From NCBI GenBank assembly GCA_024643585.1, contig JAHEMP010000178.1:1-5282 (forward strand): DNA of 5,282 nucleotides. Reading direction: 5' to 3'. The position numbers were made by a program, and so were the translations under genes. Below are positions 1 through 5,282 of this stretch, in pieces. The stretch's first letter is position 1. Every line of letters starts with the position of its first letter. The DNA comes from Crocinitomicaceae bacterium (GTDB lineage Bacteria; Bacteroidota; Bacteroidia; Flavobacteriales_D; Crocinitomicaceae). The notes under the pieces are model-generated. The model was not told the DNA's origin. It made no database searches and saw only the letters and a program-made list of their open reading frames with translations.

Positions 1-927
1 CTTATGTGTTTTATGGACGCTCTAGAACTTAACGAAGACACATTAATGGCGACAGGAATCACACATACGAATCGCTATGGTACTGGTCTTGATAAAATGC
101 TTTTTGACTATGGCTTAAAGTTAAATGACAATTTTGTCATAGATGTAAGATGTGCTCCCAAAGTTGTTCCGCTCGCGAAGCAAACGCTAATTCCATGGTA
201 CTACCATGTTTTAGCTACACCCACTCCCCACCCCATTTCGCGAAATCTTGAACCTGTTTCACTAGAATATGTAAGTGAAATTCAATTTGTTGGAAGTGAC
301 GAAATTGCTTTAACACCTGTCTTAACATCCTCAACGAATTCCACTCGAACAGGAATGGCACCCATGATAAGTTTAGGTATGCCCATGAATTATGGGAAAA
401 ACCCAAAATTGGTAGTTGATCCTGAAAATGAAGTAAACAAAGTTTGTATCGCTGGACTAGCAGAAGGTTTCTTTACTTCACATTATAAAAATAGAATTGT
501 AGACGAGTTTGCTAAAAATCCTCTCATACAATACAAAGAGAAAAGTGAAAAAGAAGGCAAAGTTTTATTGGTCGGTAATGGGCGTTTTATTCAAAACGCA
601 TACGACACAATGATGGGTAAAAATGGTTTAATGTTCAAACCCAAGGAATACAACGACTTACGCTTCAATCCCAAATTAATGGAAATGGGGGTTGAAATTT
701 TTTACGGTAATCAAGAGTTTTTCCAAAACGCGACTGATTATATGATGGGTGATAACTCAGTTCTAGACATTCGTTCAAAACAAATTGATATTCATCAAAT
801 TGATAATGAAAAGGTTAGTGAATCCGCTGTTTTTTACAAGTGGGTAAATATGCTTGTTCCTTGTCTAATAATTCTACTATTATCTTTTGTATTCTTTTAT
901 ATTCGAAAAAGAAAGTACGCATCTTAA
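1..927 (+). CDS. gldG: Gliding motility-associated ABC transporter substrate-binding protein GldG, C-terminal part (5' partial)
   Basis: The reading frame is open from base 1 and has no convincing start, so it is the C-terminal 308 residues of a longer protein (GldG proteins are usually well over 500 residues). Features resembling the GldG family are a segment reading ATPTPHPISRNLEPVSLEY (about residues 71-89, counting the ATG at position 4 as 1) and a late segment reading YGNQEFFQNATDYMMGD (about 234-250). A hydrophobic helix at about 280-300 is followed by a basic tail RKRKYAS. This suggests a large extracytoplasmic domain held in the inner membrane by a C-terminal anchor. In Flavobacterium johnsoniae GldG works with GldA and GldF as a putative ABC transporter linked to gliding; the cargo is not known. 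gldF would be expected just upstream, outside the window. The stop overlaps the next start. The gene alone does not prove that the organism glides, since relatives of this family occur in non-gliding species. Confidence 0.9.
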   Translation, partial: LMCFMDALELNEDTLMATGITHTNRYGTGLDKMLFDYGLKLNDNFVIDVRCAPKVVPLAKQTLIPWYYHVLATPTPHPISRNLEPVSLEYVSEIQFVGSDEIALTPVLTSSTNSTRTGMAPMISLGMPMNYGKNPKLVVDPENEVNKVCIAGLAEGFFTSHYKNRIVDEFAKNPLIQYKEKSEKEGKVLLVGNGRFIQNAYDTMMGKNGLMFKPKEYNDLRFNPKLMEMGVEIFYGNQEFFQNATDYMMGDNSVLDIRSKQIDIHQIDNEKVSESAVFYKWVNMLVPCLIILLLSFVFFYIRKRKYAS

Positions 928-1994
928 TGCAAATATTCTCTATGAAAAAAACAATAACTCTTGTCTTTGCTGTTGCACTTGTTGGCGCATTGTCCTATTG
1001 GGCATATAACCTTATTCAGAATAAAGGTACATCCGTAGAAACGAGTCTTTTTGATTTTGCAATTGCCGATACGGCATCTGTAGATAAAATAATAATTACA
1101 GATTTGAATTCGAATTCATTTGAAATCAAAAGGGAAGGCAATACTTGGACTGATAAAGATGGTGGCTGTATTATTCAAGAAAACGCACAAAATATCTTAT
1201 ACGTCATCAAAAACATTGAATTTAAAGGGTATTTGCCTGAAAAATCAATTCAGCAAACCATCAACAGAATGTCCGCAATGGCAATGAAAGTGGATATTTT
1301 TCAAAATGGAAATTGGTCCAAGTCATGGTACATAGGTACCGCTTCACAAGATCATTATGGTCAAATTATGCTGCTCGATTCAGATGAGTCAGGGAAAAGT
1401 GACCAGCCTGTTCTCATGAAGGTAAAAGGATTAAATGGAATTATCGAACCAAACTTTTATTCAGATCCGAGAAAATGGAGATGCACGAACATTTTTGCTT
1501 TATCAGTTGACAAAATTAAGCGTGTTGAAATTAACAATTACCGCGATCCCGAAAGATCGTTTTCCATCGATAAAAATGGTAGCTCATTTACTGTAATGCA
1601 AAGAGGAAAACGTTTACCAACACTTGATACAATAAAGGCTTACCGATATTTACAAGGTTTTAAGAAAGTGAATTATTACTTGCCCAACTACGTGCTTTCA
1701 GAAAAGCAAGTTGATAGTGTTATTCAATCAAAGCCTTTTGGTTCAATGAAATTGACAGAAGCAAATGGCAAATCTACATTTTTGAAATTCTTCCCAATTT
1801 TAGGCGAAGAGTCCTTTGATGGCGAATATGGGGAGGTTACGAATATGGATCTAAATAATTTCTGGTGCCTATTGCCAGGAAAAGAACTGGTTAAGTGTCA
1901 ATTTTTTGTATTTGATCCGCTGACTCGGGGTGACATTTATTTTCCTTTTGACGAAAGTAAATTTAAAAAGCCTACAGCTACAGCTAATCCCTAA
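927..1994 (+). CDS. Membrane-anchored DUF4340-like protein encoded next to gldG
   Basis: The protein has 355 residues. I chose the ATG at 927 because it shares its A with the gldG stop (TAATG), the usual sign of translational coupling; an in-frame ATG at 942 would give 350 residues and starts directly at MKKTITL. Residues 6-8 are MKK and about 10-29 form one hydrophobic helix, so it is an N-terminal signal anchor with the rest probably in the periplasm. The remainder is beta-rich and polar, with the pattern of DUF4340 proteins: a strand such as DKIIITDLNSNSFEIKREG (about 53-71), then a W-containing turn (NTWT), and a second similar unit near 205-226 (VDKIKRVEINN). No catalytic motif is visible. 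DUF4340 proteins are often encoded beside GldG-type ABC transporter subunits, so a role as an accessory part of that transporter is a reasonable inference, not shown here. The family assignment rests on pattern and context only. Confidence 0.82.
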   Translation: MQIFSMKKTITLVFAVALVGALSYWAYNLIQNKGTSVETSLFDFAIADTASVDKIIITDLNSNSFEIKREGNTWTDKDGGCIIQENAQNILYVIKNIEFKGYLPEKSIQQTINRMSAMAMKVDIFQNGNWSKSWYIGTASQDHYGQIMLLDSDESGKSDQPVLMKVKGLNGIIEPNFYSDPRKWRCTNIFALSVDKIKRVEINNYRDPERSFSIDKNGSSFTVMQRGKRLPTLDTIKAYRYLQGFKKVNYYLPNYVLSEKQVDSVIQSKPFGSMKLTEANGKSTFLKFFPILGEESFDGEYGEVTNMDLNNFWCLLPGKELVKCQFFVFDPLTRGDIYFPFDESKFKKPTATANP

Positions 1995-2011
1995 TAGTTG
2001 ATAATATGTTA

Positions 2012-2040
2012 ACAAATTGACATTTATTGTGTCAATTTGT
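2012..2040. repeat. Perfect 11-bp inverted repeat between the DUF4340-like gene and dnaN
   Basis: The left arm ACAAATTGACA (2012-2022) and right arm TGTCAATTTGT (2030-2040) are exact reverse complements separated by 7 bases (TTTATTG). It begins 17 bases after the stop of the upstream gene. Only 3 of 11 pairs are G-C and no T-run follows on either strand, so it is not a standard intrinsic terminator. It could be a weak terminator or 3' stabilising hairpin of the gldG transcript, or an operator for dnaN, because it ends 25 bases before the dnaN -7 element. The sequence does not decide between these. Confidence 0.75.
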
Positions 2041-2065
2041 CGCCCATTAACCAGTCTAATGTGAC

Positions 2066-2073
2066 TATATTTG
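2066..2073 (+). promoter_or_regulatory. Probable dnaN promoter, Bacteroidota -7 element
   Basis: TATATTTG matches the Bacteroidota -7 consensus TAnnTTTG exactly and lies 25 bases before the dnaN ATG, which would give a leader of roughly 20 bases. No TTG lies at the usual 17-23-base spacing upstream. The nearest candidate -33 motif is TTTG at 2036-2039, inside the right arm of the inverted repeat, with a spacing of 26, longer than usual. So the -7 is good but the -33 is weak or unconventional. Read-through from the gldG genes could also supply dnaN transcript. Confidence 0.6.
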
Positions 2074-2098
2074 TTAGTCAAAAAAGTAACAAAAGAAA

Positions 2099-3214
2099 AT
2101 GAATTTCATAACTTCCAGCACAACCTTACTTCGCCACCTTCAAAGTATTTCTGGTGCCTTAAGTACGAACAGTACATTGCCAATTTTAGATAATTTCCTT
2201 TTTGAAATTAACGATGGAAAGCTTACTGTTTCCGCCTCCGATTTGGAAAATACTATGAAAACGGAATTGGAGGTTGAGGCAAATGAAGCCGGTAAAATTG
2301 CAATGCCTGCAAAATTGCTTCTTGACGTCTTAAAAAGTCTTCCTGAGCAGCCTTTGACTTTTTTAATTGACAAGACAAACTTCTCGATTGAAATTGCTTA
2401 CGACAATGGAAAGTCGAAAATGGTAGGTTACAACGCGGATGATTTTCCAAGAACTCCAGAGATAGACAATAAAAAAAGTTTGAAAGTTTCAGGCGATATC
2501 GTTTCCAACGGAATAAACAAAACGCTTTTTGCTACTGGGAATGATGAACTTCGTCCCGTTATGAGTGGTGTGTTTTGTGAGTTTTCTCCTTCTGATATCG
2601 TATTTGTTGCAACGGATGCTCATAAATTGGTGCGATATAGAAGAACAGATTCTCAAGCCGACGGTTCATCAAGCTTTGTTTTGCCGAAAAAAGCACTTAA
2701 CCTTTTGAAATCAAACCTAGGCGGTGATGAGGAAGTTTTGATTGAATACAACGAGCGAAATGCAAAATTTGTCTTTAATGATATCGAATTAGTTTGCAGA
2801 TTAATCGATGGGAAATATCCAAATTACGACGCTGTAATCCCAAAAGAAAACCCAAATGTGTTGATTATAGACCGTTTACAGTTTTTGAACTCAATTAAGC
2901 GAGTATCGATTTTTGCAAATAAAACTACGCACCAAATAAAATTGAAATTGGCTGGAGCTGAATTGCAATTGTTTGCTGAAGATTTAGATTTTTCAAATGA
3001 ATCAAACGAAAGATTGACGTGCAACTACGGTGGTGAGGACATGGAAATAGGTTTCAATTCCCGATTCTTGATGGAAATGTTGAATAATTTAGAATCTAGT
3101 GAGGTTAAATTAGAAATGTCAGAGCCCAGTAGAGCTGGTTTATTGACGCCAGTTTCCGATAATGAAAACGAGGACATTTTAATGTTGGTGATGCCAGTAA
3201 TGTTAAATAGGTAA
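2099..3214 (+). CDS. dnaN: DNA polymerase III subunit beta (sliding clamp)
   Basis: This 371-residue protein is the ring-shaped clamp that holds DNA polymerase III on DNA and recruits repair and mismatch proteins. It has the family length (about 366-375) and three repeated clamp folds, roughly 1-119, 120-245 and 246-371. Recognisable segments are TLPILDNFLFE (26-36), ASDLENTMKTE (46-56), NDELRPVMSGV (138-148), ATDAHKLVRY (161-170), LIDGKYPNYDAVIPKENPN (215-233) and the C-terminal VMPVMLN (364-370), which corresponds to the MPMRL end of the E. coli protein and lines the partner-binding pocket. The ATG at 2099 is preceded by an A-rich stretch (AACAAAAGAAA) with no Shine-Dalgarno sequence, normal for Bacteroidota, and the N-terminus aligns with known clamps. 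The gene appears to be its own transcription unit: a -7 element lies 25 bases upstream and a strong terminator follows. It is not beside dnaA or recF here. Nothing looks truncated or altered. Confidence 0.98.
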   Translation: MNFITSSTTLLRHLQSISGALSTNSTLPILDNFLFEINDGKLTVSASDLENTMKTELEVEANEAGKIAMPAKLLLDVLKSLPEQPLTFLIDKTNFSIEIAYDNGKSKMVGYNADDFPRTPEIDNKKSLKVSGDIVSNGINKTLFATGNDELRPVMSGVFCEFSPSDIVFVATDAHKLVRYRRTDSQADGSSSFVLPKKALNLLKSNLGGDEEVLIEYNERNAKFVFNDIELVCRLIDGKYPNYDAVIPKENPNVLIIDRLQFLNSIKRVSIFANKTTHQIKLKLAGAELQLFAEDLDFSNESNERLTCNYGGEDMEIGFNSRFLMEMLNNLESSEVKLEMSEPSRAGLLTPVSDNENEDILMLVMPVMLNR

Positions 3215-3232
3215 TTTTTAAAAATATAATAT

Positions 3233-3259
3233 AGGGAGGCTTTGGCCTCCTTTTTTTTT
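3233..3259 (+). terminator. Intrinsic (rho-independent) terminator of dnaN
   Basis: The stem GGAGGC (3235-3240) pairs with GCCTCC (3245-3250) around a TTTG loop. A G-U and an A-U pair (3234 with 3251, 3233 with 3252) can extend it to 8 pairs. Nine T residues (3251-3259) follow directly. It begins 18 bases after the dnaN stop. This is the only GC-rich hairpin in either intergenic region and has the classical terminator architecture on the plus strand. Confidence 0.94.
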
Positions 3260-3260
3260 G

Positions 3261-3293
3261 TTGAGAAAAATCAATCTTAGATTGTTATCTTTG
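3261..3293 (+). promoter_or_regulatory. prfC promoter, Bacteroidota type (-33 TTG, -7 TATCTTTG)
   Basis: TATCTTTG at 3286-3293 matches TAnnTTTG exactly and is followed by CAC, as is common at promoters of this phylum. TTG at 3261-3263 stands 22 bases upstream, within the 17-23 spacing reported for Flavobacterium promoters. The expected transcription start is near 3299, giving a very short A-rich leader of about 12-15 bases before the ATG at 3313. The -33 begins one base after the T-run of the dnaN terminator, so prfC is transcribed separately from dnaN. Confidence 0.8.
3272..3284. repeat. Short palindrome in the prfC promoter spacer
   Basis: CAATCT (3272-3277) and AGATTG (3279-3284) are exact reverse complements around a single T, lying between the -33 and -7 elements. 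This is the position an operator would occupy, but 6-bp arms in AT-rich DNA can occur by chance, and no regulator is encoded nearby. Confidence 0.35.
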
Positions 3294-3312
3294 CACTCTC
3301 AAAAAAATAACA

Positions 3313-4914
3313 ATGAAAAATGCCGAGGCGATAGAAAAACGTAGAACTTTTGGAATAATATCCCATCCGGATGCTGGTAAAACTACGCTTACAGAAAAAC
3401 TATTGCTTTTTGGTGGGGCTATTCAATCGGCTGGAGCTGTAAAAAATAGTAAAATTTCAAAAACGGCTACTTCCGATTTCATGGAGATTGAAAAACAAAG
3501 AGGAATCTCTGTTGCTACTTCTGTCATGGCTTTTGAATATGGTGGAAAGCAGATAAATATCCTAGACACTCCAGGACACAAGGATTTCGCAGAAGACACA
3601 TTCCGAACATTGACGGCAGTCGACAGCGTAATTCTTGTCGTGGACGTTGCAAATGGCGTTGAGGAGCAAACAAAAAAGTTAATGGAAGTTTGTCGAATGC
3701 GAAAAACTCCTGTTATCATTTACGTCAATAAAATGGACCGAGAAGGGAAATATACATTTGATTTGTTGGATGAATTGGAGCAGCATTTAGAAATTAAAGT
3801 CACTCCATTGACATGGCCTATCGGGATGGGTGACCGATTTAAGGGAGTGTATAACCTCTTCGATAAAAACTTAAACCTATTCCAAGCAAACAAAACCAAA
3901 ATCTCAACGGATATAGTTTCATTATCTGATATAAATGATTCAAAATTAGATGAATTGGTTGGTGAAGCTCCGGCTCAAGAACTTCGGGAGGATATTGAGG
4001 TGATTGAAGGTGTCTACGACGAATTTTCTCGCGAAGACTACCTATCGGGAGACATAGCCCCTGTTTTCTTTGGATCCGCTGTAAACAATTTTGGTGTAAA
4101 AGAATTGTTGGACACCTTTTGTCGAATATCACCTTCGCCTAGAGGTCGCGCGACGGATGCTGGCTTCATTGAGCCTTCAGAAGATAAATTCTCTGGATTC
4201 GTATTTAAAATTCACGCCAACTTAGACCCAAAACACCGAGATAGAATTGCCTTTTTGCGCATTGTGTCTGGAAAATTTGAAAGAAATACGTTTTACAATC
4301 ATGTTCGTTTGGGCAAAAAGGTAAAATTCCCTAATCCAACATCATTCATGGCTCAAGACAAAAGTGTAATTGAAGAAGCCTTTCCTGGAGATGTTATTGG
4401 ACTTTATGATACCGGGACATTTAAGATTGGTGACACTTTAAATGAAGGCGCTGACTTTATGTTCAAAGGAATACCAAATTTCTCCCCGGAAATTTTTCAG
4501 GAATTAGAAAACTTAGATCCGTTGAAATCGAAGCAATTGGACAAAGGTATTCGTCAGTTAATGGATGAAGGTTTGGCTCAGTTGTTTATTCAGCAACCAG
4601 GAAATCGTAAAATCGTTGGCACAGTAGGACAACTACAATTTGAAGTAATTGCTTACAGACTTTTAAATGAATATGGTGCCAATTGTCGTTTTGTCCCAAA
4701 AGGTTATGCTAAAGCTGTATGGGTAACGTCTGAAAATTCTGAACAACTAAACTCCTTCATGCGATCAAAATCAAACTCGCTCGCAAAGGATAAAGACGAT
4801 AATTTGGTTTTCTTAGCGGAAACATCTTTTCTATTAACGATGGCTGAACAAGATTATCCAGATATAACCTTTCATAAAACTTCAGCTTTCAAATTGGAAA
4901 AGCAATTCAATTAG
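3313..4914 (+). CDS. prfC: Peptide chain release factor 3 (RF3), translational GTPase
   Basis: This 533-residue protein is a GTPase that removes RF1 and RF2 from the ribosome after peptide release; E. coli RF3 has 529 residues, so it is full length. All G motifs are present: G1 SHPDAGKTT (17-25), G2 RGISV (63-67), G3 DTPGH (85-89), G4 NKMD (139-142) and G5 GSA (254-256). The G1 form HPDAGKT and the RGISV switch separate RF3 from EF-G (typically HIDAGKT and RGITI). After the G domain (to about 280) come a beta-barrel domain II (about 290-390, including SGFVFKIHANLDPKHRDRIA) and the RF3 C-terminal domain (about 395-530, including GTVGQLQFEVIAYRL at 456-470). The ATG at 3313 places the G1 motif at the usual distance from the N-terminus; the region before it is A-rich with no Shine-Dalgarno sequence. 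It has its own promoter and is monocistronic within this window, because the next gene opposes it. Confidence 0.98.
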   Translation: MKNAEAIEKRRTFGIISHPDAGKTTLTEKLLLFGGAIQSAGAVKNSKISKTATSDFMEIEKQRGISVATSVMAFEYGGKQINILDTPGHKDFAEDTFRTLTAVDSVILVVDVANGVEEQTKKLMEVCRMRKTPVIIYVNKMDREGKYTFDLLDELEQHLEIKVTPLTWPIGMGDRFKGVYNLFDKNLNLFQANKTKISTDIVSLSDINDSKLDELVGEAPAQELREDIEVIEGVYDEFSREDYLSGDIAPVFFGSAVNNFGVKELLDTFCRISPSPRGRATDAGFIEPSEDKFSGFVFKIHANLDPKHRDRIAFLRIVSGKFERNTFYNHVRLGKKVKFPNPTSFMAQDKSVIEEAFPGDVIGLYDTGTFKIGDTLNEGADFMFKGIPNFSPEIFQELENLDPLKSKQLDKGIRQLMDEGLAQLFIQQPGNRKIVGTVGQLQFEVIAYRLLNEYGANCRFVPKGYAKAVWVTSENSEQLNSFMRSKSNSLAKDKDDNLVFLAETSFLLTMAEQDYPDITFHKTSAFKLEKQFN

Positions 4915-4933
4915 AGTTCAAGATATTAAAGAC

Positions 4934-5282
4934 TTATAACCAACCTTTTACAACCAATAAATCAGTCGTTGGGTTTGAATCCTCCATGGTTAAATTCATT
5001 GCTAAATGATCTATCCCATTGGTTAGAATTAATATTTTTGCTGGTATTGTATTTTGATATTGTGCGATTTGAAAAAATGTATTGTCGGAGAGCTTGATTT
5101 CAGGTGCTTTGCATTCAACAATAATAAATGGTTTTCCTAAATTATCAATGACGACAATATCGGCACGCCTATTCATATTGTTGTACCTCAAAGAAAACTC
5201 CGAAGCTATTTTTCCAATGGAAATATTCAATTCATTTAAAAGGAAAGCTATAAAATGCTGTCGAACCCATTCTTCTGGGGTT
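4934..5282 (-). CDS. Small protein with type I restriction HsdR N-terminal domain (5' partial)
   Basis: Read on the minus strand, the frame is open from the right edge to a TAA at 4934-4936, giving the last 115 residues. It begins TPEEWVRQHFIAFLLNE, typical of the helix that opens the HsdR_N-like domain in small Bacteroidota proteins. It then shows a PD-(D/E)xK nuclease-type core: D41 in RRADIVV, E56-x-K58 in IVECKAPE, and a following QIAQYQ segment (71-76), counting from the first in-window residue. The protein ends about 57 residues after the ExK, so there is no helicase or translocase part: it is a standalone domain, not a full restriction subunit. Family members of this sort are about 150 residues long, so perhaps 30-40 residues are missing at the right edge. 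A TTG at 5228-5230 is an in-frame codon inside the domain, not the start. The catalytic residues look intact, but the cellular role is unknown. It runs convergently to prfC, 19 bp away. Confidence 0.87.
   Translation of the reverse strand, partial: TPEEWVRQHFIAFLLNELNISIGKIASEFSLRYNNMNRRADIVVIDNLGKPFIIVECKAPEIKLSDNTFFQIAQYQNTIPAKILILTNGIDHLAMNLTMEDSNPTTDLLVVKGWL

Noticed and set aside
840..926. Upstream extension of the DUF4340-like gene to a GTG at 840 (29 extra residues)
   Set aside because: It would overlap the gldG membrane anchor by 88 bases, and the added residues do not improve the signal anchor. The ATG at 927 fits a coupled TAATG junction.
1972..1986. Short tandem repeat CTACAGCTACAGCTA at the end of the DUF4340-like gene
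   Set aside because: It is about 2.5 copies of a 6-base unit encoding a Thr-Ala tail (PTATANP); too short to suggest more than chance or low-complexity C-terminus.
2017..2022. TTGACA resembling a sigma-70 -35 element
   Set aside because: There is no TATAAT-like sequence about 17 bases downstream, Bacteroidota use different promoter elements, and the hexamer is part of the inverted repeat.
3423..4132. Long minus-strand open frames inside prfC, and similar ones inside dnaN and gldG
   Set aside because: They lie wholly within well-supported plus-strand genes, have no recognisable protein features and are shadows of the coding frame.
5228..5230. TTG as start of a 98-residue minus-strand protein
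   Set aside because: The frame stays open to the window edge and encodes the typical TPEEWVRQ opening of the domain upstream of this codon, so the TTG is internal.
4934..5282. A type I restriction-modification system
   Set aside because: Only the small N-terminal domain is present and it ends in its own stop; no helicase, methyltransferase or specificity gene is visible.

Overview
This window looks like ordinary chromosomal DNA from a member of the Bacteroidota, most likely the order Flavobacteriales. Four things point there: a GldG-type protein (a family described from gliding Bacteroidota), a Bacteroidota-type DnaN ending in VMPVMLN, promoter elements that fit the TAnnTTTG -7 consensus of this phylum, and A-rich translation start regions without Shine-Dalgarno sequences. 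The DNA is AT-rich throughout. I cannot name the genus.

Layout, left to right. (1) Positions 1-927, plus strand: the C-terminal part of gldG; its start and the expected upstream ABC permease gene gldF lie outside the window. (2) Positions 927-1994, plus strand: a membrane-anchored DUF4340-like protein whose ATG shares one base with the gldG stop, so the two are almost certainly co-translated. (3) Positions 1995-2098: an intergenic region with a perfect 11-bp inverted repeat and a good -7 element. (4) Positions 2099-3214, plus strand: dnaN, the DNA polymerase III sliding clamp, complete. (5) Positions 3215-3312: a textbook intrinsic terminator followed at once by a well-formed Bacteroidota promoter. 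(6) Positions 3313-4914, plus strand: prfC, peptide chain release factor 3, complete with all five GTPase motifs. (7) Positions 4934-5282, minus strand, convergent with prfC across a 19-bp gap: a small protein with the HsdR N-terminal (PD-(D/E)xK nuclease-type) domain, whose start lies beyond the right edge.

The genes fall into three transcriptional blocks: gldG with its partner (cell envelope and gliding-associated transport), dnaN (replication) and prfC (translation termination/recycling), then an opposing gene of unknown physiological role. I see no mobile element, CRISPR array, RNA gene, toxin-antitoxin pair or defence island. The region reads as core genome, and I found no convincing new system. 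The points most worth a second look are the inverted repeat in front of dnaN and the standalone HsdR_N protein.
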